A stretch of DNA of 64,000 nt, from positions 35,609,866 through 35,673,865 of the forward strand of contig NC_049907.1 in NCBI RefSeq assembly GCF_001411555.2, given 5' to 3'. Positions 1 to 10,571 of the stretch are shown piece after piece. The notes under the pieces were generated by a model that worked only from the letters and a program-made list of their open reading frames with translations, was not told the DNA's origin and ran no database searches. Numbering within the stretch: position 1 is the stretch's first letter; each line of letters starts with the position of its first letter. The DNA is from Juglans regia (Eukaryota; Streptophyta; Magnoliopsida; Fagales; Juglandaceae). A program made the translations under genes and the position numbers.

Positions 1-115
1 TAAAAATAAAAATAAAAATAAAATAAAAAAGAAGATCGAATTTATAAGAAGAATCAAATTAATGTTGGAAATCAAGGCGGATATGTGCAGCAAAAAGCTA
101 ATGATCAACCTTCCC

Positions 116-133
116 ATGCATGCATGCATGCAG
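116..133. repeat. TGCATGCA repeat (RY-type palindrome)
   Basis: Four overlapping CATG/TGCA units form a self-complementary tract. Such RY-like motifs can bind B3-domain factors, but this one lies about 780 bp upstream of the GATL start codon, beyond a MITE, so any role there is speculation. Confidence 0.4.
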
Positions 134-209
134 CACGTCCTTAAAATTGTTTCAGCGAGAGCAACATGCATGCACTCAAAATCATGATCATCTTGCCGCA
201 TATTTAATT

Positions 210-349
210 CATTACAAGAAAAATAAGTATTTATGACGTATTATTTACGACGAAAATAACTATTTACAAAAAAAACATACTCATTTTAACAGGAAATAGT
301 TATTTTTACAAGAAATAGTTGGTCATAAATAAATAGTTTTCTTGTAGTA
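210..349. mobile_element. CACTA-like MITE, about 140 bp
   Basis: The left end reads CATTACAAGAAA and the right end, reverse-complemented, reads TACTACAAGAAA. Both are one substitution from CACTACAAGAAA, the usual plant CACTA terminal sequence. Sub-terminal sequence is also inverted (AAGTATTTATGAC against GTCATAAATAAAT). It has no coding capacity. A 3-bp target duplication is not preserved, so the exact ends are uncertain. Confidence 0.6.
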
Positions 350-352
350 TAA

Positions 353-914
353 GTCTTTATACTAAAAAATACAAAGCAAAAAACCAATAATAATAATAAA
401 AAGATGGATATTAATTATTATTAATTCTTTCTTATGGAAGTCATGAAATATATATATATAGAAATATAGTGAACAAATTAATTAAAGAGGAAAAATAATA
501 ATTAGTAGTAGACTGTACGTACGTAGTTGATCAATTAATTATTATATAATTAATTATAAAGGTCTTCATTAATTGTTTAAAAAAAAAAAAAACAGAGAAA
601 TGTCTGGTTTCAAAGAAGAAGTTTCTAAAGTGGTCATGCATGTTGATAGACATATTGATGATGATACATTAATATGAAGTAAGTCTTATTAAGACAACAC
701 ACAGCTCCGAGCTTTTTTCTCCACCATTTTTTATTGATTCCCACAATTATCGCCCTCCCTATATCTCTCTATCTTACCCTAACCATCAATCAAAACTATC
801 TGGATCCCAACCTCTGATCCCTCACACGTCAAACCGCCTCTTTTCTTAAGCTAGCAAACCCTTTCCAATGGCTTCTTTTCTAACCTTACAAAATCCCAAG
901 AAAATAAAGACAGG
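353..914 (+). promoter_or_regulatory. Upstream region of GATL
   Basis: The distal part is AT-rich with a TA run near 452. From about 710 it becomes CT-rich, with TATATCTC near 761, a plausible core promoter or 5' leader for the GATL gene. An ATG at 868 opens a short overlapping frame. No specific element can be assigned with confidence. Confidence 0.35.
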
Positions 915-1979
915 ATGGCCTTTTGGATCAGATCCTCTTATCTCCCTCTATTCCTTGGCCTCCTGTCCATCCTCCTCCTCCACCCTGTCACCTCCACCTC
1001 CACTGCCACAGCTGTCCGCCTCGGCGTCGTTCGCCGGCCCTCTGGCTCCCTCCCCATCTTCCATGAAGCCCCCGCCTTTCGCAACGGGGGTGAATGTGGG
1101 TCTGGACATAACAAACTTATCCATGTAGCCATGACCCTTGACGCAAACTACCTCCGTGGCACCATGGCTGCGATTCTGTCAATGTTACAACACTCCACAT
1201 GCCCTGAGAACCTCTCCTTTCACTTCCTTTCTGCACATTTTGCGGATGCCGACCTCTTTTCAAGCATAAAATCCACCTTCCCTTACCTCAACTTCAAGAT
1301 TTACCGCTTCGACTCGAGCCGTGTTCATGGGAAGATTTCTAGGTCCATCCGACAAGCTCTGGATCAGCCTCTTAACTATGCAAGAATCTACCTTGCAGAC
1401 ATCATCCCGGCCGATGTAGGGCGGGTTATTTATCTAGATTCCGACCTTGTTGTCGTGGACGATATCGCAAAGCTATGGGCCGTGGACATGGAAAACAAGG
1501 TGGTGGCTGCACCCGAATACTGCCGTGCAAATTTCACACAGTATTTCACCGAGGTGTTTTGGTTGGATCCTGATTTGTCGAATACATTCCAAGAAAGAAA
1601 TCCATGCTATTTTAACACAGGAGTGATGGTGATGGACGTGGATAAATGGAGAGAAGGAAGGTATACAGAGAAGGTTGAAGAGTGGATGGCAGTGCAGAAG
1701 AAGAAGAGGATATACCGTTTGGGGTCTTTGCCACCATTCTTGCTTGTTTTAGCTGGGAACATCAAGCCAGTCGATCACAGATGGAACCAACATGGTTTGG
1801 GTGGTGATAATTTCGAAGGGAAATGTAGGGGGCTACATCCTGGCCCCATTAGCCTTCTCCATTGGAGTGGGAAAGGGAAGCCATGGTTGAGGTTAGATTC
1901 TAGGAAGCCATGCACCATAGATTATCTTTGGGCTCCGTACGACCTCTACCGTTCTTCGAGACAATGGTTAGAAGGATGA
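915..1979 (+). CDS. GATL: Galacturonosyltransferase-like protein (GT8, GATL family)
   Basis: A single-exon frame of 354 residues, the usual GATL length. Family knowledge: GATLs are Golgi/secretory GT8 glycosyltransferases implicated in pectin and xylan synthesis. Visible features: a hydrophobic N-terminal segment (residues 8-23) acting as signal or anchor; the GATL core from residue 70 (HVAMTLD); the metal-binding DSD at 175-177 inside [21 protein letters not shown] at 233-241; [13 protein letters not shown] at 288-300; and a C-terminal HWSGKGKPW at 316-324. There is no long spacer before the catalytic core, which separates GATL from full GAUTs. ATG 915 was chosen because it has A at -3 and G at +4 and gives the hydrophobic N-terminus. 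Another ATG at 868, in a different frame, precedes it. The exact paralogue (GATL1/PARVUS or another) is not resolved. Confidence 0.93.
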   Translation: MAFWIRSSYLPLFLGLLSILLLHPVTSTSTATAVRLGVVRRPSGSLPIFHEAPAFRNGGECGSGHNKLIHVAMTLDANYLRGTMAAILSMLQHSTCPENLSFHFLSAHFADADLFSSIKSTFPYLNFKIYRFDSSRVHGKISRSIRQALDQPLNYARIYLADIIPADVGRVIYLDSDLVVVDDIAKLWAVDMENKVVAAPEYCRANFTQYFTEVFWLDPDLSNTFQERNPCYFNTGVMVMDVDKWREGRYTEKVEEWMAVQKKKRIYRLGSLPPFLLVLAGNIKPVDHRWNQHGLGGDNFEGKCRGLHPGPISLLHWSGKGKPWLRLDSRKPCTIDYLWAPYDLYRSSRQWLEG

Positions 1980-2622
1980 AGAGATCGTCAAGGTTGGGGT
2001 ACGTGGAAATTGGGTTCTTTCTGCCTTTCGGTCTCCTTTGCCATGGTTCATGAAAATGAAGCTAGCTAGCTAGCTAGGCAGGCCAGCAATTGATGGCGTA
2101 GTGAAAGGAGCGCCGAGCGCGCGTCCACTTCCAGCTTGCATGTTAATACTATTCAATTTTTGTTTTCCCTCTTCTTTCGACGATAGGTTTGGGTACAGTA
2201 CTGGTGTTGTTTCGGGATTGTAACAACATGCATGCATGGTGTTTCTTTCAACCATGGAAAAGAATACACATTACACAACATGATTTTGACTCATTTGCTC
2301 TGTTTCGGGATCGCAAAAATTGTTAAAAAAAAAAAAGCCAATTTGGTAGGAGCTAGCCTATAAGCTGCTATCTATATATAAAAGAAGCATTTTTCCTTTG
2401 GGGAATAAGCTTCTTAATTTAGGACGTCTATGCGCATGCTTGATCGATGATTATGCAGTGAACCTGTTAATTAATCATATCCGTTAAATTAAGCGTTTTA
2501 TTCCTCTCTTCGCTTGAACAATATTTGTCCCCAAATAAATGAAAGAAGATCAAGTCAACCAAAATTTTGAAACTCAAATTACCATATAATAATTTCAGTA
2601 TGTCTCCAATTTTTTGGTTGAC
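1980..2622. other. GATL 3' flank, no gene seen
   Basis: Contains the 3' UTR of GATL, an AGCT repeat near 2062-2078, a poly-A run near 2325 and AT-rich DNA up to the gypsy LTR. No coding potential was recognised. Confidence 0.5.
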
Positions 2623-2627
2623 ACTTT

Positions 2628-3275
2628 TATTAACGTCGTGTTTTGCACACCTTTAGACCAAGTTTTGACAACTCAGATCTTCGAAAATTGGCCCTGAACA
2701 AGGTAGAAAAGATTGCGGCTTTGAGAGGGGGGCCTAGGGGCCGGGTAATCTTAGATGCCAAAGTTAGTAAATATTTTTGGAAGGTAGCAAATAAGTAAGA
2801 GAATCTAGGAATCTTAGAGATATTCTTGTACTTGGGATCTGCTATTTATACTACAAGCCTGAGGAGCAGATGGTGCTTGCTACCATGACGTCTGTGTCCC
2901 CCGTATTGTTCCTTATGTCAGAGTCTTTAAATGCGGTATGGCTCTGCGACGGCGCAATTAATGCGGCGTGCTTATCCGACCTCATTCTCTCAGTCAGTCT
3001 CCCTTTTGGTCCGTTCATCCCCTTTCTGTCAGTGGATCAAGGCTCTCCATATATCATGCCTGCTGTACGGACGGACACTCGAGGATTGGACACTACTCGA
3101 GGGGACCTCAGATTGACGAGTTCCATCGTTTGCAACACCACCCTTCCTGCAGGTTGTATACAGAGGAGCTTTCCTGTGGGCTGGGTTAGGGGCTCGTTAC
3201 TCCGGGCCGGGCTTTTGATCTTGCTTCATTTTATTTACGAACCTCTTGGGCTTAGTGGGGAAAATCCCCTTATAT
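2628..3275 (-). repeat. Gypsy element 3' LTR (left copy)
   Basis: Aligns along its length with 11969-12591. Shared landmarks include ATTAACGTC at the start, CAAAGTTAGTAAATATT, TCTGCTATTTATACTA, GTGTCCCCCGTA and CTTAGTGG near the end. Point differences and small indels are numerous, so insertion is not recent. In element orientation the end that should be TG reads TA here, probably by mutation. Confidence 0.85.
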
Positions 3276-3424
3276 TTACCTCGCTAGTTCTCACCGGACG
3301 AGTACGGTGAGAATTTCTTCATGATCCGATCCCATCTTACAACCAAGGCCGGGAACCTTATTATGTTGTTCTGAGGTCTGGGAGGCTTGTACTAATTGGT
3401 GTTTCTAACGACGTTCCTATCTTC

Positions 3425-3850
3425 AATCTGAGATTGATCTAAGACCTAGGCCCCCCATGGATTTTGGTCTGCAAATGGAGCTCCATGATTTTGGTGTGAA
3501 ATTTTTAGATTTTGCATGAGGAAATCCCCACCAGAATTTGGAAAATGCCTGGTCAAGTTTTTTTGTGATTGACTTTAGTATCACAAGAGAAGACATGGCA
3601 TATGAGGGGATGGAACTGGCCACATAACGTATTAAAGTAGTTCTACTAGCCTGAGAGAGTACCTTTGCTTTCCAACCAACCAATTTATCAAAAGATTTTT
3701 TCTTGTAGTTCTTCAAAGTATACTTTTTTGGGGATTTAAAAGAGAGGGGAAGACCTAAATATTTAATGTTGGATGAATCAATTTTGAAACCTAAAATCTC
3801 CTTCACCTCTCTCTTTTTGTGAGAAAGAGTATTTCTTTTCAAGTTCATTA
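3425..3850 (-). mobile_element. Internal LINE reverse-transcriptase fragment inside the gypsy element
   Basis: The - strand reads the C-terminal part of a plant L1-type RT (KREVKEILGFKIDSSNIKYLGLPLS, then WKAKVLSQASRTTLI, then MGGLGLRSISD). It closely matches the same segment of the LINE at about 32370-32780 at nucleotide level. Neither the LINE 3' end nor a poly-A is present, so this is a middle piece rather than an ordinary 5'-truncated insertion. It sits between the 3' LTR and the antisense ORF. Confidence 0.8.
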
Positions 3851-4088
3851 ATGAAGGGGTGTCAGGCAGTTTTTCGTGTTTGCGTTGCTTCATAAACCAC
3901 GTTCCCAAAATCTGAAATGGTGAGTACCCTTGTTGCCACGGTGCATGAGCGTCTAACCGTCACCCTCTACTTATAAAACGGGGGAGAAGGACTTGATTTC
4001 CCCCCATTGTATTGTGATTGTCCTGCTATTTTAGTTCTCAATTTTTCGTAGCTCCGATCAATCTTCTCTGCAACCTTGTGCGCTGGCG
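3851..4088 (+). promoter_or_regulatory. Putative promoter for the antisense ORF of the gypsy element
   Basis: A TATA-like box (CTTATAAAACGGGG) at about 3971-3984 lies about 105 bp upstream of the + strand ATG at 4089 and is followed by a CT/T-rich leader. This arrangement could drive the antisense ORF separately from the LTR. It is sequence resemblance only. Confidence 0.35.
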
Positions 4089-6516
4089 GTGATGGCCTTT
4101 GAAAAATCTGTTCAACCCAACGTTTCCAGTAAAGGTTCTGCTGATATCGAGCCGTTGTTTTTGGGCAGCAGATGGGGCTTGACTACCACCAAACTAACAC
4201 TGGTCTCCTTAGCCCTCACCTACCAAGTACCAGAGTCTGCTTCCTTTGATATTCCTGGCCGTGATGAGGGCGCCGTCAACGCAGAGGCTCATTCCACTAG
4301 GGTGACCCTATATCCTTCCATGTTTGCAAGCGACTTCAAATTGTCATTCCCTCGTCTTGTTTGTGACCTTTTAGATCGCCTTAGCTTGGCCCCTTCTCAA
4401 TTACACCCGAATGCCTAAAGATTGTTGATGTGTTGCAACATTATCTGGCTGCAGGTTTTGTTGGAATCCTTCTCGGACAACGCAGACCTTACCGGTCGTG
4501 AGTTCCTTCTTACCCACAAGGTGCTACGAAAAAAGGGGAATATATGCAGTTTAAAGCAGCCCACGCTCTAGTCACCCTGGAGCTGCGGTTACCGCAAAGT
4601 GAAAGACTGGTCTCCCAAGTTCTTCTTTATGTCTGGTTACAGATGAGAGTTTCCGGTTGGCCAGGTGAACTGTCGGGAGTTTCCAATACGGACAGACTAG
4701 GGAAATGTCCCAGAAGACAAGGTTGTGCGTCCGTCAACCACCCCTTACGAAGCGCGACGTATCATGATTATGCGAGAATAGGTGCAGAAAAATCCTGACA
4801 GCTTTCTCTTTGAAATCCTCCTTTCTGAGGAGAGTTTGAGGAGCTCTCTGCCTCCCCTAGGACACATTCCCTTTGATGACATGCCGGTTGTCGCGCGGCC
4901 CCAAGTTGCTCCGCCTCGAAAGCGTTCTTCGAACCTTCCTCTGCCAGACACGAGGAAGAAAATCCACTAGGAGAATGTTTGAGCCGAAGATAGGCCTCTT
5001 CCTGGAGTCCAGGACCCTTAATCGCAGGGTTGGAGGCTAGCCATGCTATTACTGTGACAATTCTGGAACAGTTGCGACGAGCAAACTAGAGAGTAGTCTT
5101 CCCGTAGCACCTTTACCGGTGGTCGCTGCCGAGGCATCCAGAGGTGAGGTCGAGATGGACGTTCTCCTCCAGAGTATTTTCGCGTCCACTACTCTTGACG
5201 AGGGACAACATTCTTCTTCATGGATCTCTCTTCCTTCTTTGTCTCGGTCGGCTGTGGGGAGTCATTCTCTTGAGGCTGCTGATAAGGTGGTGGCAACTAC
5301 TTCTAACAACTGCGCAGAGGTAGAGGGTCATACAGGAGGTAAGTCCCCTCTAGATGTTGCAACCCTCCGGGGTTCGAAGAGTCCCGCTGAGGTTTTTCTT
5401 GTCTAGGTCGCACCTCCAGAGAATGGGAGTTCATTTCTACATATCTCAGCCGACGATGATCCGAGGGGTCCAGTCTCCGACCCACTTGTCCAGGTTGAGT
5501 TCCCCGAGGGTGGAGGTTTTGTGGGTGATACAGTCGGTGAAGGTCTGCACGATGAACCACTCACCCAGGCTAAGTATCCAACAGGGGGACTCCCTCCCGA
5601 ATGCCGCGACCGCCCCTCATCCAGGGGGTTTGAGCGGGGATCTGCCTGCTCCTCCTGAAGTCTCTACGGGATTGCTTGAATTTGAGGCCTTGCAGAAGCT
5701 CTTTCATCTTTGTCCAGACTGGCCATGGAGGGAAATCAAGAGGAGGCTATTGGTCAGGTCGTTGAGTGCTTGTCTGGTTTTTTCCACGAGGTTCGACTTT
5801 TTTTTCCCGCATTTTCCTCATTTTCCTTTTTTTTTTTTTTTTTTTAATTTCCTGTTTTTCTTTTTCTCGCTAGGGTACTTTCCAGCTTGTGGCTTTCATC
5901 GTGAATGATCAGGAGGCAGCCATTCAGGAGAACTTGAATCGTGCTCGCAGCGAAAGGGAGAAGAGGGAACTGTTGAAGCGCGAGCTGGAGAAGACGCAAC
6001 TTGACTTGTCGGAAGAGCGCAAAACAACGAGGAAGCTGGAGCGCCATTGGCAGAAACACAAGCAGAAGTGGGAAGAGGAAAAAACCTGATTAGAGCGACT
6101 CAACCAAAGTCTTCAGGACAACTTATCCCGAGTGCGAGAGGAGAAGGAGCGGTTGGAGCAGCAAGTCTTCAGGATGTCACCCTATCCCTACAAAGGCAGC
6201 TGAAGTGGTTCTCGAGACTTCATGATGAAGCGTGGGGACGTGGGGACGTGGGGTTGTCGAAAGCTACAGATCAATGCGGGCATTCCTTCTGGAGAGTCTG
6301 GAGCTACGTTCGAGATCCTTCACCAAGTACCTTTATAGGCTTGTGCTTGCTAATATTCCTACCAACGAGGCGGCCTTTCAAACTAATTGTGACCTTGAAA
6401 GGAAAGAGATGCCTGATGCTTTCCCTGGTCCGGTTGTTCCTGAGCCGACAATTGTGGAGTCGATCAATCCTACTTCTGCTGCCGTTGAGATCAGTGTCCC
6501 CAATGCCGAGATTTGA
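4089..6516 (+). pseudogene. Antisense additional ORF region, Transposase_28-like with coiled coil (degraded)
   Basis: The first open block (4089-4418, 109 codons) contains the pattern of plant proteins labelled 'putative gypsy type transposon' (SFDIPGRDEGAV, then TLYPSMFASDFKLSFPRLVCDLLDRL, then APSQLHPNA). Homology seems to continue in shifted frames through 4970. A proline/serine-rich region follows (5119-5406). After a T-rich stretch and possible acceptor (tttctcgctag near 5873) comes a strongly charged coiled-coil segment (about 5899-6089, NRARSEREKRELLKRELEKTQ). A last open block ends at 6516. Stops and frameshifts interrupt it, so it is called a pseudogene. It is antisense to gag. Its function is unknown even where such ORFs are intact. 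Confidence 0.6.
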
Positions 6517-6599
6517 AGACTTTACTTTTATTTATTTATTTTTTGGCGCACATATGTATCCACACATTGTCGCCCAATGACTTGTATAAATATATATTG

Positions 6600-8480
6600 A
6601 TTAGCACACATATCTTGTTCTTTATGTTTTGTCTTTGTCGCTTCTTCCTCTTTTTCGCTGGCCGGCTTAGGGAATCATGGTGAAGGATTTTGTAGGGTTC
6701 CTACCCACCCCGTTGGCTGGTCACATTGCGTTTGCTTATCCTTTTTGGATAGTCGTTCTCGGAGCACGGCCATCGCTTTCAATCGTATTGTACTTTGTTA
6801 TTTGAACAACTATGCCTGCCCAAGCTTTCAAAGATTCTCGCCCCACCCCACTGGCATCCGGTTTAACTTTTTCGACCTCGCTAGCCACTTAGCCTTTTGT
6901 TCGTTTCTTTAGTATTGGTTCCCTCCCTTTGCGTTTCTCACCTCACTCTATGTAAGTCTCTGTATTCTGAAAGTGGCCACAGACTGTTAGGTTGATATGC
7001 TCTGTCGACTACTCGGTGCCCCTCCCTGGTAGATGTTTCATGTTTCATCCCTTAAGCAGGCTTGGGGGCCCTTAGGGTGGGTATTGGTTCGAGGCCCAAT
7101 GGGCTTTAAGTAGTGGGGACAAATTCCATGTAATTACCCCCCCAATTCTTCCCGGACGGGTTCGAGAGGAATTCTTCTCATTTCTTTTGACCCCATGTCC
7201 TGTCAAGTTCCCGGCTTGCCTTGCCACGTGTTGAGTGACCGCTCATACTTCGCATACGTGGCAACACAATGCTAGTTAAGCTTCCGCATTGAATGGTGCC
7301 CCTTCGATTTTTGAGTCATGACTCCATTTTTCATAGCCATTAATTCTGCACATTGTATCAGTAGATATACTCTACAGCGGTTGCGATAATCAAGGGATTC
7401 TGGTTCTCTAGGGGGACACATGGTGATATGTGGAGTTATGGTGCCTCGGGAGGCCAAACGTTAACCCCGCCTATATAAGGACCCTCCAATACCTTAGGAA
7501 ACCCATTATACTCACTCTATCTTTTCTCTTTTATTCTGTGACTCTTGCTCTACTGCTTGAGTTCTCAGTTCCTTTGTTTTCCTTCTCTTTTCTTCCAAAG
7601 TTCCTTTGCATTTTCTTCTATCTTTCATGGCTCTGACAAAATCTTCACACCCTAGTGGGTGATGGGTCCTCTAAAGTTGCTCAGGTGGCTGCTGGTCGTG
7701 GCGGCCTGAGCGCCACAGGGTGGAACCGCCAATCCTCCGTTGTTGGGGTCCCGGACCCCTTACTCTCATTCTTGCCCTTTTGCTTATTGTGCCTCACTCG
7801 TTTTCTCCCGTTTGCTTACAGGGCTCGACTTCGAATCCATTCTCCATAGCTTGCTGCTCGCACAAAGCATAATTTGATCAGGCTTGGCTGCAGTGGTGAA
7901 TGGCATTCGTCCGAGAGGTTCTCGACGTAGAAATCAACTCCAGGATGTTCTGATTCTTGGCGGTATCTTCGTCGTTTTTAAAGAACAACTTATCCTGTTT
8001 CAGATGGGTTCGAGAACAGTGAGGTCTTTTGGACCTTTTAGATTATCCCTGACCGTTTTATGGCCTAGGTCTAGGGTCAGGCATTGAAACCTCTTTTGTT
8101 GAATATATAAGCTTCACGGTGTAACTCGTTCTTTGTAGTCCTTCGGATTTATGCGACTTTATGATATAACTTTCTCCTTGTAGTCCTGCATAATTAATAA
8201 AATGATTTTGTGTATCTGGCTGTACGGTTTTCGCATTTTTCTCACTGTATTTCTTTTTTCTTCCTTCTTTTTTTTTTATCTTTGCATCATTCCACGCTTA
8301 TTGCCCTCCATTGTGTGTTGTTGTTGCTCTTGCTTATATCTTTTATCTCAGTATTTATGGGAGTTTACAACCTCGATTTGTTTATTGCTTGCTGATGCTT
8401 GTGCGGCCTTTTTGCGGGACCATGCTTCTCTTTTGAAGATTCTTCTTACTTCAGGTAGTCATAGGATTAAAACCGGCATT
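6600..8480. other. Gypsy interior with a diverged LTR-like segment and transcript-like sequence
   Basis: About 6990-7250 resembles the 3' LTR and the bases just beyond it: ACTACTCG, then GGGCTT with AGTGGGGA, then CCGGACG and GAATTCTTC in the same order as at about 3090-3330. A TATA-like CCTATATAAGGA at about 7470 heads a pyrimidine-rich leader. About 7890-8210 ends with AATTAATAAAATG, like a polyadenylation region. No intact protein was recognised. This could be remnants of a second related element or a duplication. Confidence 0.4.
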
Positions 8481-8499
8481 CCATAGGGGAGAGGTTAGG

Positions 8500-9650
8500 C
8501 TACCTCAAATTAGCCCGCCATTTTTGGTTCTCCAAGGAGGTAACTTCTTCGGGCTGCCACTCGAGCAGTCCGCTCTTTTGCTATGATAAGAGTCAGGATA
8601 TGTTCTTTGGGCCACCTCGAAGGTAGGACTTGCTCTCCTCTACGAGAGGGATAAGGCCGCCTTTAGGTTGGCCTTTCCCTATTGAGTCCTGCAGGAAGGT
8701 AAGTTGTTCAGACAGTCTGTTACTAGACCCGCTCCCGCTCGTTGACATCACAGGAAAATGTAACATTTTGGATCAGGCTGGTGCTAGACCCACTCTTCGC
8801 TCATAGTGGTGGTCGGGGTAAGTTTTCGAGTCACCGTAAGGGCCAAACCTGCTCTCCTCCATAGGGGGACCAGGTAACCTTTTAGGCCTACCTTTCCCCC
8901 TGCATCTCTCAGGGAGGTAAGTTATTCGAGCAATTTGTCATTGTACCCGCTCTTGCTTGTTGACACTTACAAGGAAGGTATAGTTTCTGATTTCGGGTAG
9001 CTGAGGACCAACCCGCACTCCATCGTATGAGGGACAAGACAACCTTAAGGCTTACCTTTCCACGTGGTATCCCGCGGGGAAGTAAGTTCAGACAGCAAGT
9101 TGGCTAACCGCTCTTCACCATAATAGGAGCCAGGGTAAATTATTCGGGTTACAGGGGGGCATAATCCGCTCTCCATCGTGGGAGGGGTGGAATAGCCTTC
9201 GACCTAATTCTCCCCCTTTGTCCCACATGAGGTATATTGTTCGGGCAGTTTGAAACTGGACATGCTCCCGCTTGTTGATATCACAAGAAAGGTAAGTGCT
9301 GGGTCAGGCTGGTGTTGACCTCACTCTTCGTTGCGGCAGAGGTCGGGGTAACTTATTCGGAGGAGCCGTGAGGCCGATCCTACTCTCCTCTACGGGAGAG
9401 ATAAGGTCACATTTGGGCCGATCTTTCCCTATAGTGTCCCGCAGGGAGGTGATATCGGGTAGTTTGTAACTGGACCCACACCCGCCTGTTGATGTTTGCA
9501 AGGAAGGTAAGTTTTCATCTTTGGGCCACAAAAGACTGACCCACACTCTGCCATAGGAGGGGTAAGGCAACCCATAGGCTTGTCTTTCCCTATGGTGTCC
9601 CACGTCAAGGTAATATGTTGATGATCTTGTTACCATAGATTTCGTTAGCT
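8500..9650. repeat. Higher-order tandem repeat, period about 531 bp, monomers about 150-220 bp
   Basis: Several anchors recur at the same spacing: GATCAGGCTGGTG at 8771 and GGTCAGGCTGGTG at 9302 (531); GTTGACATCA at 8741 and GTTGATATCA at 9274 (533); GTTGACACTT at 8959 and GTTGATGTTT at 9488 (529); AGGGAGGT at 8911 and 9443 (532). Within each period, CTCTCCTC/TAGGGG and GGTAAGTT motifs recur at roughly 150-220 bp, so about three monomers make one unit. Just over two units are present. Tandem arrays are typical of the non-coding interior of large gypsy elements. Confidence 0.75.
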
Positions 9651-9989
9651 GCACATTTTATTGTTGACACCTTACTAGTAATATGAAATCGTGGAGTAGA
9701 TGTTTTGCATTGTCCTGAAAAGTCACGTTTTCATTAAATAAAAAGGAAAGTACAAGCTAGACGAAGAGGTGTTACAAAATTAAGGAACACAGAACCCCAG
9801 TTTGGGGAGGTCGTCACCCATCCTTCCTTTCAAAGTCTTGCATTGCCCCTTCCCCCTTGAAATTGGCAGGGCGAGTTGTAGACAGAAGCCTGCTGCAGTT
9901 TCTTCAATGGTGCCCGACCTACTTTGTTTTGTTACTGTTGTTTAGGTGGGCCCTCCATCTTTCTATTTTAGTTCTTGGACGTAGCATTC

Positions 9990-10497
9990 TCTTACTGAGA
10001 CCTGCTCTCCTCGGACTCCCTCCACTCCCTGGGGAGTTGGAAACTTCATTTTGAGGTGGTAGGTCAATGTGACGGCCCTTAAGCTGTTAAGGTTGGGCCT
10101 CCCGTGATGGTGTTGTACGCCAACGGAGTCTTCACTACCAAGAAGCCAACCATAACAAGGGTTGTGCAGGGGCTACTCCCCACAATGATGGATAGCGTGA
10201 CGATTCCCACAAGTTAGACAATACTTCCGAAGAAACCTTTCAAGGGCACATGGGGGCGGGCTGCAACTGGGTGGCCTCAATACCCACCCTGGCGAAGGCT
10301 CCTCAAAACAGGATGTCCGCAGAGCTCCCGTTATCGATGAGGATTTTGCGGATGGTGAAGTTGGCGACGATCAATGTGAGCACTAGGGTGTCGTCATGGG
10401 GGTACAAGACCCCTTCTTCATCAACCTCCATGAACGAGATTGTCGGGGTAGGGTCACCCCTCCGTTGTTTGGCAGGATTATACTTAGCCGAGTACAC
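9990..10497 (-). pseudogene. Gypsy aspartic protease region (degraded)
   Basis: The - strand frame contains ILIDNGSSADILF (10303-10340), the plant Ty3-gypsy variant of the D-T/N-G-A/S active-site loop. It is preceded by ISFMEVDEEGV and a HDDTLVLTLIVANF strand-like segment. Further along, in pieces interrupted by stops, the frame reads VMVGFLVV, AYNTITGGPTL and YHLKMKFPTPQGV, the order seen before RT in related polyproteins. The expected RT does not follow; the sequence becomes unrecognisable near 9900. Confidence 0.7.
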
Positions 10498-10571
10498 CTA
10501 GTGGAATCGGGCTCATCTGGCATGTGCTTCCCTATTCGATGAGGTAACACCCCTGCCCGTGAATCCTCCAG

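Noticed and set aside
5303..5560. - strand 85-codon frame in the gypsy interior
   Set aside because: No motif; overlaps the antisense ORF region which has family resemblance on the + strand.
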